DNA of 64,000 nt from assembly GCF_900099785.1 (NCBI RefSeq), contig NZ_FNDS01000003.1, positions 1 through 64,000 of the forward strand, written 5' to 3'. The DNA comes from Pseudomonas panipatensis (lineage in GTDB: Bacteria; Pseudomonadota; Gammaproteobacteria; Pseudomonadales; Pseudomonadaceae). Under the pieces are notes generated by a model. That model worked only from the letters and a program-made list of their open reading frames with translations, was not told the DNA's origin and ran no database searches. Of the stretch, positions 1-10,095 are shown in pieces. Both the position numbers and the translations under genes were made by a program. Position 1 is the stretch's first letter; each line of letters starts with the position of its first letter.

Positions 1-32
1 TCCCCATGTGAGAGTAGGTCATCGTCAAGCAC
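1..32 (+). rRNA. rrf: 5S rRNA, 3' end (partial)
   Basis: The first about 30 bases match the conserved 3' end of Pseudomonas 5S rRNA, including the closing strand GTCAAGC that would pair with the molecule's 5' end outside the window. A perfect intrinsic terminator follows at once, as at the end of an rRNA operon. The 16S and 23S genes must lie to the left of the window. The exact 3' nucleotide is uncertain by one or two bases. Confidence 0.93.
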
Positions 33-39
33 CTATCCC

Positions 40-77
40 AAAACCCCTGGTCAGCAATGACCAGGGGTTTTGCTTTT
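40..77 (+). terminator. Rho-independent terminator of the rRNA operon
   Basis: Perfect 14-bp stem (positions 40-53 with 58-71) around a GCAA tetraloop, then a T-rich tail TTTTGCTTTT. It lies 8 bases after the 5S end. Confidence 0.93.
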
Positions 78-632
78 GCGCACGGAAAAGCTCGGTGGCC
101 TCTCTCGCGATTTCCTCCTGCGGGGCGTGCATCCTACCCTTGCTCTTGTCGACCTCAAGAGCCAGCCGTGGCTCATGTTGCAGTCAATCTCCGGGGGCGC
201 ATACAGTGCCTTGTTGTGCTGTATTGGCAGATCGGCGTCGCAGGCGTGCCGAAAGCGTCAGTTTCAATGGCATGGTATCCGCGTCGAGAGTCAGTTATGA
301 GGCGCCAGCTTAACGGCTAGCTTGTTCTGCGAGGCGCCAATAATCATTGCTTGGTGCGGGCGTATCTACCGGGCTGTGTGCTGTGCCTGGTTTCTGGATT
401 CGCAGGGCAGGCGTGTTCGCGGTTCACGAGCGAGGGGAAATAAGAGGCTGGATGAAGTTTGTGCCAGTGAGCCAAAAACTGCAGGTGTTCATGCGGTGGC
501 ACTGGTTGCTCTGCCCGCTGGCTAATCCTTCTCCTGGTACGCATTTCAACTATCGCTACAGGAGGACTCCAGCATCCATCCAGAACTTGCTAGGGAGGAT
601 TTCGTGGGGGGAAGTAAGTTTTGCGGACAATA
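78..632. other. Gene-free interval between the rRNA operon and fabB
   Basis: About 550 bp with no coding region I can support. The short frames present have no recognisable domains and no good ribosome binding site. The base composition looks clearly less GC-rich than the flanking genes. A 9-base direct repeat GAGGCGCCA occurs near 299 and 333. I see no tRNA, IS end or known small RNA. Confidence 0.6.
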
Positions 633-659
633 AAAAAGGCGCCCTTTGGGCGCCTTTTT
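633..659 (-). terminator. Rho-independent terminator after fabB
   Basis: Perfect 12-bp stem (633-644 with 648-659) with a 3-base loop. It has an A-run on one side and a T-run on the other, so it can work in both directions. It sits 13 bases past the fabB stop codon. Confidence 0.92.
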
Positions 660-672
660 CGTCTTGCCTGGA

Positions 673-1890
673 TCAACCGTTGAAGCGCTTCAGTACCAGG
701 GTGGCGTTGGTGCCGCCGAAGCCGAAACTGTTGCTCATCACGGTGTCGAGCTTTGCGTTTTCACGGGTTTCACGGAGGATCGGCATATCTGCCACTTCCG
801 GGTCCAGCTCTTCGATGTTGGCCGAGGCGGCGATGAAGTTGCCTTCCATCATCAGCAGGCAGTAAATCGCCTCATGTACGCCGGCAGCGCCGAGGGAGTG
901 ACCGGACAGGCTCTTGGTCGAGCTGATGGTCGGGGCATTGCCGCCGAAGACTTCGCGGATGCCGCGAATTTCCGCTACGTCGCCAACCGGCGTCGAGGTG
1001 CCGTGGGTGTTCAGGTAGTCGATCGGGGTGTCGACGGTGGACAGGGCCAGTTGCATGCAACGGATTGCGCCTTCACCGCTCGGAGCGACCATGTCGTAGC
1101 CGTCGGAGGTCGCGCCGTAGCCGACGATCTCGGCGTAGATCTTGGCGCCACGCTTGAGTGCGTGCTCAAGCTCCTCGACTACCACCATGCCGCCGCCGCC
1201 GGCGATGACGAAGCCGTCACGCTTGGCGTCGTAAGCGCGCGATGCCTTTTCCGGGGTTTCATTGTACTGGGTGGAAAGGGCGCCCATGGCATCGAACAGG
1301 CAGCTCTGGCTCCAGTGCTCTTCTTCACCGCCGCCAGCGAATACCACGTCTTGCTTGCCCATCTGGATCTGTTCCATGGCCTGGCCAATGCAATGCGCGC
1401 TGGTGGCGCAGGCCGAGGAGATGGAGTAGTTCACGCCCTTGATTTGGAAGGGGGTGGCCAGACAAGCCGAGACGGTGCTGCCCATGGTGCGGGTGACGCG
1501 GTATGGGCCGATGCGCTTGACGCCCTTTTCGCGCAGGGTATCGATGGCTTCCATCTGGTTCAGGGTGGAGGCGCCACCGGAACCGGCGATCAGGCCAGTG
1601 CGCGGGTTGGATATCTGCTCATGGCTCAGGCCGGAATCCTTGATGGCCTGTTCCATTGCCAGGTATGCATAGGCCGCGGCATCGCCCATGAAGCGATAGA
1701 CCTTGCGGTCGATCAGCTCTTCGAGGTTGAGGTTCACCGAGCCGGAAACGTGACTGCGCAGGCCCATATCGGCGTAAGCCTGATTGTGGCGGATGCCGGC
1801 ACGGCCGGCGCGCAGGTTGGCGGATACGGTGTCTTTGTCATTGCCCAGGCAGGATACGATGCCCAGGCCGGTGATCACGACGCGACGCAT
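673..1890 (-). CDS. fabB: 3-oxoacyl-[acyl-carrier-protein] synthase I (FabB)
   Basis: Beta-ketoacyl-ACP synthase I condenses malonyl-ACP with cis-3-decenoyl-ACP and longer acyl-ACPs, committing chains to unsaturated fatty acid synthesis in the cytosol. The 405-residue length is normal for the family. The catalytic triad is visible: Cys161 in SSACATSAH, His296 in THGTSTP and His331 in [11 protein letters not shown]. The gene lies 11 bases after fabA on the same strand, the usual fabA-fabB operon of Pseudomonas, and ends at a strong terminator. Co-regulation with fabA is expected from this arrangement. Confidence 0.97.
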   Translation of the reverse strand: MRRVVITGLGIVSCLGNDKDTVSANLRAGRAGIRHNQAYADMGLRSHVSGSVNLNLEELIDRKVYRFMGDAAAYAYLAMEQAIKDSGLSHEQISNPRTGLIAGSGGASTLNQMEAIDTLREKGVKRIGPYRVTRTMGSTVSACLATPFQIKGVNYSISSACATSAHCIGQAMEQIQMGKQDVVFAGGGEEEHWSQSCLFDAMGALSTQYNETPEKASRAYDAKRDGFVIAGGGGMVVVEELEHALKRGAKIYAEIVGYGATSDGYDMVAPSGEGAIRCMQLALSTVDTPIDYLNTHGTSTPVGDVAEIRGIREVFGGNAPTISSTKSLSGHSLGAAGVHEAIYCLLMMEGNFIAASANIEELDPEVADMPILRETRENAKLDTVMSNSFGFGGTNATLVLKRFNG

Positions 1891-1901
1891 GCGGATAACC
1901 C

Positions 1902-2417
1902 TTAGAAGCTGTCAGTGGAAGTGAACAGGCCGACGCGAAGGCCTTCGGCGCTGTAGATTTCGCGACCATCGACACTGACACTGCCATCGGCGATGGCGAG
2001 GATCAGCGAACGGTTGATGGTGCGCTTGATATGGATGTTGTAAGTGACTTTCTTGGCGGTCGGCAGGACCTGGCCGAAGAACTTCACTTCGCCCGAGCCC
2101 AAGGCACGGCCGCGACCCGGATTGCCCTGCCAGCCGAGGTAGAAACCGACCAGCTGCCACATGGCGTCGAGACCCAGGCAGCCCGGCATCACCGGGTCAC
2201 CTTCGAAGTGGCAGGCGAAGAACCACAGGTCCGGGTTGATATCCAGCTCGGCGACCAGTTCGCCCTTGCCATACTTGCCGCCGACTTCACTGATGTGAGT
2301 GATGCGGTCGATCATCAGCATGTTGGGGGAGGGCAGTTGCGCATTACCCGGGCCGAAGAGCTCGCCGCGGCTGCAGCGCAGCAGGTCTTCTCGGGTGAAG
2401 GCGTGTTGTTTGGTCAT
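1902..2417 (-). CDS. fabA: 3-hydroxydecanoyl-ACP dehydratase/isomerase (FabA)
   Basis: Bifunctional enzyme that dehydrates 3-hydroxydecanoyl-ACP and isomerises trans-2- to cis-3-decenoyl-ACP, the branch point to unsaturated fatty acids. It is 171 residues, the usual length. Active-site His70 lies in [12 protein letters not shown] and Asp84 in GLDAMWQ. It is the first gene of the fabA-fabB operon. The approximately 250-bp upstream region contains a GAAC-N4-GTTC inverted repeat that could be a repressor site (listed separately). Confidence 0.98.
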   Translation of the reverse strand: MTKQHAFTREDLLRCSRGELFGPGNAQLPSPNMLMIDRITHISEVGGKYGKGELVAELDINPDLWFFACHFEGDPVMPGCLGLDAMWQLVGFYLGWQGNPGRGRALGSGEVKFFGQVLPTAKKVTYNIHIKRTINRSLILAIADGSVSVDGREIYSAEGLRVGLFTSTDSF

Positions 2418-2552
2418 GCGAGCTCCTCAAAAATCCTGAACGGCAGGGCGATTATCGGTCGGCCTGCGGCTCCGCGCGCCATATTGTTCTTGCGGCGTCC
2501 AGCGGCAGCCTAGTCATAGACTATTGCCTTTGAGTTAAAGTCACAGCGCCGG

Positions 2553-2568
2553 GCGAACGGTTGTTCAC
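2553..2568 (-). promoter_or_regulatory. Possible operator upstream of fabA
   Basis: On the minus strand the segment reads GTGAACAACCGTTCGC, with core GAAC-N4-GTTC and partly symmetric flanks. It lies about 136-151 bases upstream of the fabA start. TetR-type regulators of unsaturated fatty acid synthesis (FabR in enterics, DesT in P. aeruginosa) bind palindromes in fabA/fabAB promoters. I cannot confirm a match to the DesT consensus from memory, so the regulator is a guess. Confidence 0.4.
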
Positions 2569-2666
2569 TTTAATCCCTGCGCCTCGTTTATCTGGCCGCG
2601 GCGGCCATTTCGATCATCGCGGCGGACATTGGAGTGTGGGCGAAGCGGCTCGGTGGATCAACGCCC

Positions 2667-4574
2667 CTATGTCATCCAGCGCTGCAGAATCTTTTGCAAT
2701 TCGGCGCGCTTGAACGGCTTGGCCAGGTAGTCGTTCATCCCTGCCTCCAGGCAGGCTTCGCGGTCGCCCTGCAGCGCGTTGGCTGTCAGGGCGATGATCG
2801 GCACCCCTTGCCGATCCGCGCGTGCACGAATCTGCCGTGTCGCCTCATAGCCGCTGAGCTGTGGCAGCCGGCAATCCATCAGTATCGCGTCGAACTCCTG
2901 CTGCGCTGCCATCCGCACTGCCTCTACACCGTCTCCGACTAGGGTGACGCTATAACCCAGGCTGCGCAACATCCCTTCGATGACCGTTTGATTGACCGGA
3001 TTGTCTTCCACGAGCAGCACGGACTGACCGCTGGCCATGTCTGCGGCCTGTGGCCGGCCCGTGGGGGCGACGCGATGACGCGTGCGGAACGGCAGTGGTA
3101 TCTCCAGGGTGAAGGTGGAGCCCAGGCCTTCCTCACTGGATGCATTCAAGGTGCCGCCCATGCGTTCCGCCAGGGTGCGGGCGATGGCCAGGCCGAGGCC
3201 GGTGCCGCCATAACGCCGCGACGTGGAGGAGTCCGCCTGCTGGAAGGCCTCGAACATATGCTCCAGGCGTTGCGCGGATATCCCTATTCCGCTGTCGCTC
3301 ACCGCGCAGGTGAGCCAGAGCACTTCGTTGTCCAGCGGCTGCCAGCGCACCTGCAGACGGATCGCGCCCTCTTCGGTGAACTTCAGTGCGTTACCCAGCA
3401 GGTTGACCAGTATCTGGCGCAGGCGCGTCGGGTCGCCACGCACATCCAGTTGCTCCAGGCCTTCCTGCACTTCCAGGCTTAGCGTGAGCCCGCGTTGCTG
3501 GGCACTGTGCTGGAAGACCTGAACCGAGCCCTGGATCAGCTCCAGCAAATTGAAGGGGATACGTTCCAGTTCCAGGGCGCCGCGCTCGATGCGGGAGAAG
3601 TCGAGGATATCGTTGATCACCTTGAGCAGATGCTCGGTCGACTCGGTCGCCAGCGCGCTGTATTCCGCCTGCTCCTGATTAAGTTCCGTGGTTTCCAGCA
3701 ATTGCAGCATGCCCAGGACGCCGTTCATCGGCGTGCGCAGTTCATGGCTCATCATCGCCAGGAAGTCCGACTTGCTGCGGTTGGCCTGTTCCGCTTCCTC
3801 GCGTGCGGCGACCAATTGGGCGATGCCGCGTTCCTGCTCCTGGCTGGCTTGCTGCAAGGCGCGGGCGAGGTTGTTGATGTGCCGTGCCAGATCACCGATT
3901 TCGCCGTCGTCCAGCACCGGCAGGCTGGTCTGGTAGTCGCCGGTCTGGATGGCTTGTACCGCATTGGCCATGGTGCTGATCGGTGCGGCGAGGCGGCGCG
4001 CCAGGCGACGTGCGAGGAGCAGGGTGAGGATCAGCGCCGAGAATGCCAGCAGGCTGGCCTTGAAGAGGATTTCCTGCTGACGATCGCTGAAAGCGTCGTT
4101 GGCCATGCCCACGACCACGCGTCCCAGGTAGTCCGCATCGGCGCTGGGTTCGTCGGGGAGGTCGGGGGCGCGCCATGTGGACGGCACGACGGGCATTGCC
4201 CGTTCGCGCTGAATGGGGGCATGGAACACCTCGATCTGGGCGTTGCTCGGGGGCGCGCTATCGGTGTCCTGCTCCGCATAGACGAGAATCTCGTCATTGC
4301 GGTTGCGTACCTCGATGAAGCGAACGTGGGGCGTGCTCAGGGTGGTGCGCAGCAGGCTTTGCAGTATCGGCAGGTTGCCCGAGAGCACGCCGTACTCCGC
4401 CGCCGGCGCGAGCTGGTTGGCGATGAGTTGGCCGGTGTGCGTCAGCTCCTGGCGCAGGTCCTGCAGGCGCGAGTAGGTGAAGTAGCCGGTGAGCAGCAAT
4501 GTCAGCAGCAGTGCCGGGCCGAGACTGATGGCCAGCATGCGGGTCTGGATGTTCCAGCCCTTGGTTGCGCTCAT
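2667..4574 (-). CDS. Hybrid sensor histidine kinase/response regulator, GacS/PA1611-like
   Basis: A 635-residue membrane kinase. Residues 11-31 form TM1, about 32-170 a periplasmic sensor, about 171-189 TM2, then HAMP (about 190-245) and a coiled linker. The HisKA domain has His277 in MMSHELRTPMNG, followed by an HATPase_c domain with the GGTGLGLAIA box, and a C-terminal receiver from about residue 518 with Asp567 and Lys619. There is no C-terminal Hpt domain, unlike GacS/BarA, so onward phosphotransfer would need a separate Hpt protein. Position and domain plan match PA1611 of P. aeruginosa, reported to bind RetS and feed the Gac/Rsm network. That role is inferred from synteny only. Confidence 0.85.
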   Translation of the reverse strand: MSATKGWNIQTRMLAISLGPALLLTLLLTGYFTYSRLQDLRQELTHTGQLIANQLAPAAEYGVLSGNLPILQSLLRTTLSTPHVRFIEVRNRNDEILVYAEQDTDSAPPSNAQIEVFHAPIQRERAMPVVPSTWRAPDLPDEPSADADYLGRVVVGMANDAFSDRQQEILFKASLLAFSALILTLLLARRLARRLAAPISTMANAVQAIQTGDYQTSLPVLDDGEIGDLARHINNLARALQQASQEQERGIAQLVAAREEAEQANRSKSDFLAMMSHELRTPMNGVLGMLQLLETTELNQEQAEYSALATESTEHLLKVINDILDFSRIERGALELERIPFNLLELIQGSVQVFQHSAQQRGLTLSLEVQEGLEQLDVRGDPTRLRQILVNLLGNALKFTEEGAIRLQVRWQPLDNEVLWLTCAVSDSGIGISAQRLEHMFEAFQQADSSTSRRYGGTGLGLAIARTLAERMGGTLNASSEEGLGSTFTLEIPLPFRTRHRVAPTGRPQAADMASGQSVLLVEDNPVNQTVIEGMLRSLGYSVTLVGDGVEAVRMAAQQEFDAILMDCRLPQLSGYEATRQIRARADRQGVPIIALTANALQGDREACLEAGMNDYLAKPFKRAELQKILQRWMT

Positions 4575-4685
4575 GCTGCATTGCTCATGGCGGTGGCGGG
4601 GAGCGCCTGGAGGATTGAATACACGGAACGGCCTTGTTCTCGATGTTGATCAGATGACGGATGTTAAACGAGGCGACGTGCTTTT

Positions 4686-4707
4686 CCAGTACACCGATCT
4701 GTACTGG
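4686..4707 (+). promoter_or_regulatory. Perfect palindrome over the gpsA -35 region (candidate operator)
   Basis: CCAGTACA, 6-base spacer, TGTACTGG: two perfect 8-bp arms. The right arm covers the position where a -35 element would sit relative to the TATAAT at 4727. A bound protein would therefore block the promoter. There is no T-run after it, so it is not a terminator. The regulator is unknown. Confidence 0.6.
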
Positions 4708-4726
4708 CCGGCTGCCGGAGCCGCCT

Positions 4727-4732
4727 TATAAT
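4727..4732 (+). promoter_or_regulatory. -10 element of the gpsA promoter
   Basis: Consensus TATAAT about 42 bases before the gpsA start. No good -35 hexamer lies 17 bases upstream (CTGGCC there), so the promoter may be weak or activator-dependent. The adjacent palindrome overlaps that position. Confidence 0.55.
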
Positions 4733-4773
4733 GCCCCAATCGCCGCCGTCGCGCGGTTCGTTATGGAAGAGTC

Positions 4774-5796
4774 ATGACTGAGCAGCAACCGATCGCCGTG
4801 TTGGGAGGTGGGAGCTTCGGCACCGCTTTCGCCAATCTGCTGGCGGAGAATGGCCAGCGCGTGCGCCAGTGGATGCGCGATGAGGAACAGGCCGCGGCTA
4901 TCCGTGCCCAGCGCGAGAATCCGCGCTACCTCAAGGGGGTGCGCATTCACGATAACGTCGAGCCGGTCACCGACCTGGAGGGCACGCTCGCAGCCTGTGA
5001 GCTGATTTTCGTCGCCGTGCCGTCCGGCGCGCTGCGCAAGGTGCTCGAGCCGCATGCCGAGCAACTGGCCGGCAAATTGCTGGTCAGCTTGACCAAGGGT
5101 ATCGAGGCGCAAAGCTTCAAGCTGATGAGCCAGATCCTCGAGGAAATCGCTCCACAGGCGCGCATCGGCGTGATCTCCGGCCCCAACCTGGCCCGTGAGA
5201 TCGCCGAACACGAGCTGACCGCCACCGTCGTCGCCAGTGAAGACGAGGCGCTTTGCGAGCGCGTGCAGAGCGCGCTGCATGGGCGCACCTTCCGCGTCTA
5301 TGCCAGTGCCGACCGTTTCGGCGTCGAGTTGGGCGGTGCGCTGAAGAACGTCTATGCGATCATCGCCGGCATGGCCGCCGCCCTCGGCATGGGCGAGAAC
5401 ACCAAGGGCATGCTGATCACCCGCGCCCTGGCGGAAATGACCCGTTTCGCGGTCAAGCTTGGCGCCAACCCCATGACATTCCTCGGCCTGGCCGGCGTTG
5501 GCGACCTGATCGTCACCTGTTCTTCGCCCAAGAGCCGCAACTACCAGGTCGGCTTCGCCCTAGGCGAAGGCCTGAGCCTGGAGGATGCGGTGGCGCGCAT
5601 GGGCGAGACTGCCGAAGGCGTGAACACGCTCAAGGTGCTCAAGGCCAAGGCCGATGAGCTGGGCGTCTATATGCCGCTGGTCGCCGGGCTCTACGCCATT
5701 CTTTTCGGCGGGCGCACCCTGGCCCAGGTGATACAGGCGCTGATGAGCGGTGAGCCGAAGACCGACGTCGACTTCATTCCCACCAGTGGTTTCTAA
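4774..5796 (+). CDS. gpsA: Glycerol-3-phosphate dehydrogenase [NAD(P)+]
   Basis: Cytosolic GpsA reduces dihydroxyacetone phosphate to sn-glycerol-3-phosphate, the backbone for phospholipid synthesis. It is 340 residues, the usual length. It has an N-terminal Rossmann motif GGGSFGTA at residues 11-18 and a C-terminal helical catalytic domain with Lys191 in [10 protein letters not shown]. It is the first gene of a tight run with a DUF4389 protein (12-base gap) and sixA. Its promoter carries a perfect palindrome. The ATG is preceded by a modest GGAAGA ribosome binding site. Confidence 0.97.
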   Translation: MTEQQPIAVLGGGSFGTAFANLLAENGQRVRQWMRDEEQAAAIRAQRENPRYLKGVRIHDNVEPVTDLEGTLAACELIFVAVPSGALRKVLEPHAEQLAGKLLVSLTKGIEAQSFKLMSQILEEIAPQARIGVISGPNLAREIAEHELTATVVASEDEALCERVQSALHGRTFRVYASADRFGVELGGALKNVYAIIAGMAAALGMGENTKGMLITRALAEMTRFAVKLGANPMTFLGLAGVGDLIVTCSSPKSRNYQVGFALGEGLSLEDAVARMGETAEGVNTLKVLKAKADELGVYMPLVAGLYAILFGGRTLAQVIQALMSGEPKTDVDFIPTSGF

Positions 5797-5808
5797 GGAG
5801 GCCAAGCC

Positions 5809-6150
5809 ATGTCCGCTGATCGTCTGGAAAAGGAATCGCTGATTCTGCGTGTCTTCTGGATGTTGTTGTTCGTGCTGGTCTGGCATGTCGCCGAGCTGAT
5901 CCTTGGCGTTGTGGTGGTCATTCAACTGATCTACCGCATCATCTACGGGGCGCCCAGCGGCAGCCTGCTGGCCTTTGGCGACAGCCTCAGCCAGTTCCTC
6001 GCGCAGATCGGCCGTTTCGGCACCTTCAACACCGAAGAGAAGCCCTGGCCCTTCGCCGACTGGCCGACACCGCGCACACCCGACGGCGAGACCGCCCACA
6101 GCGTGCCGCCGGCGCCGCATCCGGTGCGCGACGAGGAGCCCAAGCTGTGA
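5809..6150 (+). CDS. DUF4389 small membrane protein
   Basis: A 113-residue protein with a hydrophobic N-terminal half: about residues 13-46 hold one long or two short membrane segments. A conserved-looking GDSLSQFLAQIGRFGTFNTEEKP region follows (shown here as separate short motifs GDSLSQFLAQI and RFGTFNTEEKP), with a polar, proline-rich tail. This is the layout of DUF4389 proteins, whose function is unknown. It has a strong AAGGAGG site just before the ATG. It lies between gpsA and sixA, with the sixA GTG overlapping its stop codon, so the three are probably co-translated. Confidence 0.8.
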   Translation: MSADRLEKESLILRVFWMLLFVLVWHVAELILGVVVVIQLIYRIIYGAPSGSLLAFGDSLSQFLAQIGRFGTFNTEEKPWPFADWPTPRTPDGETAHSVPPAPHPVRDEEPKL

Positions 6151-6611
6151 AGCTCTGGCTGCTGCGCCATGGCGAGGCAGAGCCCCATGCCCGCCGCGAT
6201 GCCGAGCGCTGCCTGACCGCCCATGGGCGCAAGGAGGTGCTGCAGAGTGCCGGGCATCTGGCCGGGCATGAGATCGATGGCATCCTCGCCAGCCCCTACG
6301 TGCGCGCCCAGGAAACCGCCGAGCTGGTGCGTGAGGCGCTGGGCTTCGAGGGCGCGGTGGGCACCGTGCCCTGGTTGACGCCGGATGACGATCCGCGCGA
6401 TGTGCTGCGTTTTCTCGACGGTCGCACCGAACGCAATCTGCTGCTGGTCAGCCATCAGCCGCTGATCGGCGCGCTGGGTGGCCTGCTGGTCCACGGCAGC
6501 CGCAACGAAGGCATCGCCATGACCACCGCCTCGCTGGCGGAATTGGAAGGCGAATGCCCGGTAGCGGGGTTGATGACATTGGTGTCGATCTATCACCCCG
6601 GGCACTCCTGA
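6147..6611 (+). CDS. sixA: Phosphohistidine phosphatase SixA
   Basis: A 154-residue histidine-phosphatase-superfamily protein with the catalytic RHG motif (His8) at the extreme N-terminus and a second histidine in SHQPLIGALGG. The short length and N-terminal RHG fit SixA, which removes phosphate from histidine on Hpt/PTS-type proteins. It begins with GTG at 6147, overlapping the TGA of the DUF4389 gene by 3 bases, so translation is probably coupled. A hairpin follows. Confidence 0.85.
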   Translation: MKLWLLRHGEAEPHARRDAERCLTAHGRKEVLQSAGHLAGHEIDGILASPYVRAQETAELVREALGFEGAVGTVPWLTPDDDPRDVLRFLDGRTERNLLLVSHQPLIGALGGLLVHGSRNEGIAMTTASLAELEGECPVAGLMTLVSIYHPGHS

Positions 6612-6624
6612 CCGCTGATGGCTC

Positions 6625-6644
6625 AAGGCCCCGCCAGGGGCCTT
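6625..6644 (+). terminator. Probable terminator after sixA
   Basis: Perfect 8-bp GC-rich stem AAGGCCCC/GGGGCCTT with a 4-base loop, followed by a short, interrupted T-rich stretch (TTGTCGTTT). It sits 13 bases after the sixA stop codon. Confidence 0.7.
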
Positions 6645-6808
6645 GTCGTTTCTGCCCCTCGCCCCGGGTCGTCGCCGTGGGGGCCCGGCCCGCCTGAGGC
6701 CACCCGGCGAACGCGCCGGCGGCGTAATGCCCAGACGCATTTCTTCACAACAAAAGTTCACAGAGTGCCGCTTGCCTGTCGGGAAGGCGCGTGGAATATT
6801 CGCCCGAG

Positions 6809-6818
6809 CAAGTGCTTG
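6809..6818 (+). promoter_or_regulatory. Inverted repeat CAAG-N2-CTTG upstream of the acyl-CoA synthetase
   Basis: CAAGTGCTTG within the wider context GAGCAAGTGCTTGGTT, 48 bases before the synthetase start. TetR-family regulators of fatty acid degradation often use CAAG/CTTG-type palindromes. No regulator gene adjoins it, so the assignment is tentative. Confidence 0.35.
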
Positions 6819-6865
6819 GTTGATCTATCGCTACACCTCTGAAAACAACAAGAAAGGAGGGGCAT

Positions 6866-8533
<1,668 letters not shown>

Positions 8534-8562
8534 ACGAAGCATCGCGCAAGGGAGGACAGCGC

Positions 8563-8991
8563 ATGAGCCTGTGGCGTAGCACCCCGGATCTGGAGCATCT
8601 CAATGCCAACCTGAAGAACACCATTGGCGAGGTGCTCGGCATTCGCTTCGAGGCGTTCGGCGAGGACTCGCTGAGCGCCAGCATGCCGGTGGATGCGCGT
8701 ACCCACCAGCCCTATGGTCTGCTGCATGGCGGCGCCTCGGTGGTGCTGGCGGAAACCGTCGGTTCCACCGCCAGCTACCTGTGCATCGACAGCAGCGCGT
8801 TCTACTGCGTGGGGCTGGAGGTGAACGCCAACCACTTGCGCGGCTTGCGCAGCGGGCGCGTGACGGCGGTGGCCAAGGCCGTGCACATCGGCCGCTCCAC
8901 CCATGTCTGGGAAATCCGCCTGCATGGCGACGACGGCAAGCCGAGCTGCATTTCGCGGCTGACCATGGCGGTGGTGCCGCTGGCGCGCTAG
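8563..8991 (+). CDS. Hotdog-fold acyl-CoA thioesterase (PaaI/YdiI-EntH type)
   Basis: A 142-residue single hotdog domain. The conserved YGLLHGGASVVLAETVGS segment (residues about 48-65) carries the catalytic Gly-Gly and Glu of the 4HBT/PaaI subfamily. I chose the ATG at 8563, preceded by GGAGG, over an upstream in-frame GTG at 8530 that would add 11 unconserved residues. It lies 29 bases after the acyl-CoA synthetase. Hydrolysis of an acyl- or aryl-CoA is likely, but the physiological substrate is unknown. PA1618 is the positional counterpart. Confidence 0.85.
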   Translation: MSLWRSTPDLEHLNANLKNTIGEVLGIRFEAFGEDSLSASMPVDARTHQPYGLLHGGASVVLAETVGSTASYLCIDSSAFYCVGLEVNANHLRGLRSGRVTAVAKAVHIGRSTHVWEIRLHGDDGKPSCISRLTMAVVPLAR

Positions 8992-9021
8992 GCCACGGTG
9001 CTCGCGTCGGAGGCGATTCAG

Positions 9022-9053
9022 CCAAGCGATGCCCAGCGCTGGGTATCGCTTGG
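9022..9053. repeat. REP-like hairpin
   Basis: CCAAGCGAT / ATCGCTTGG outer arms with CCCA/TGGG inner arms around a short centre. It contains the TGGGTATCGC core shared with the copies at 22.8 and 26.95 kb. It lies in the 288-bp gap before the alpha/beta hydrolase gene; the rest of the gap shows nothing recognisable. Confidence 0.7.
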
Positions 9054-9279
9054 CTCTTCCTACGAGCGGCACGGCGCATTCCCGGCCGTCGCGAGCGACG
9101 TGCGCCTCATCGACGCCGAGTAGCAGCGCTCTGCCTTTCCCCGGCAGCGCTGGGCCGGTGCCGACGAAGGGCCTGGTGCTGTCTTTTGGCCGGAGTGCCC
9201 TGGCCTCGGCGGGGTCTGGCGATTGTCGCGGCGGCGGCCCTGTTGGAGAATTTCCCGACCTTCCCCTCGGTTCATCGGC

Positions 9280-10095
9280 ATGACACCTGCGATCTTTTTC
9301 GCCCACGCCAACGGCTTTCCTTCGGCCACCTACGGCAAATTGTTCGCTGCCCTGGCTCCGCAATACCAGGTGCACCACCTGGAGATGCACGGCCATGACC
9401 CGCGCTTCCCGGTCAACGCCAACTGGGAGAGCCTGGTCGATGAGCTGTTGCACCACCTGGCCGGGCTGGATCAGCCGGTCTGGGGCGTCGGCCATTCCCT
9501 CGGCGGGCTGCTGCATTACCATGCGGCGCTGCGCCAGCCGCAGCTCTACCGCGGCGTGGTGATGCTCGATTCACCGACCCTGACCCTCGCCGACCAATGG
9601 CTGATCCGCGCGGCCAAGCGTTTCGGCTTCATCGACCGCATCACGCCGGCCGGGCGCACCCTGGGGCGGCGCGAGGATTTCGCGGATGTCGACGAGGCGC
9701 TGCGCTATTTCGCCGGCAAGTCACTGTTCAAACGCTTCGACCCGGAGTGCCTGGAAGCCTATGTGCGCCATGGCCTGGCGGCGGGCGACGGCAGCGGCCT
9801 GCGGCTGAAGTTCGATCCGGCCACCGAGATCAGCATCTACCGCAACGTGCCGCATGTGACGCCGGGGCGCCCGCGCCAGTTGGCCGTGCCCCTGGCACTG
9901 GTGCGCGGCCGCCATAGCCGGGTGGTGTTGCCGCACCATGCCCGCGCGGTACGTCGCGTGCCGCAGGGGGAATACCTGTCGCTGCCCGGTGGCCACATGT
10001 TTCCCTTGGAGCGCCCGCAGGACACCGCGGACCTGCTGAAACAGATATTCGCGCGCTGGCAACGACGCGCCGCACAGGAGAGCCGATCGGCATGA
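9280..10095 (+). CDS. Alpha/beta hydrolase
   Basis: A 271-residue alpha/beta-hydrolase-fold protein. The nucleophile elbow is GHSLGG (GVGHSLGGLLHYH, about residue 70), an HANGFP oxyanion-type motif is near the N-terminus (residues about 8-13), and a terminal histidine lies in PGGHMFPLE. I took the ATG at 9280, which begins MTPAIFFAHANG, over an upstream in-frame start that adds arginine-rich, unconserved sequence. Its stop overlaps the next hydrolase gene by 4 bases (ATGA). Substrate unknown. Positional counterpart of PA1621. Confidence 0.82.
   Translation: MTPAIFFAHANGFPSATYGKLFAALAPQYQVHHLEMHGHDPRFPVNANWESLVDELLHHLAGLDQPVWGVGHSLGGLLHYHAALRQPQLYRGVVMLDSPTLTLADQWLIRAAKRFGFIDRITPAGRTLGRREDFADVDEALRYFAGKSLFKRFDPECLEAYVRHGLAAGDGSGLRLKFDPATEISIYRNVPHVTPGRPRQLAVPLALVRGRHSRVVLPHHARAVRRVPQGEYLSLPGGHMFPLERPQDTADLLKQIFARWQRRAAQESRSA

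Noticed and set aside
8..525. Small genes in the interval after the 5S rRNA
   Set aside because: Candidate frames begin inside the 5S gene or terminator, overlap each other and show no domains or convincing ribosome binding sites.
646..1905. Long plus-strand frame opposite fabB
   Set aside because: Mirror of the fabB codons; Gly/Ala/His-rich composition and no start signal. The FabB catalytic residues prove the minus strand.
4686..4707. LexA (SOS) box interpretation of the gpsA palindrome
   Set aside because: It lacks the CTGTAT/ATACAG core expected for Pseudomonas LexA, and gpsA is not an SOS gene.
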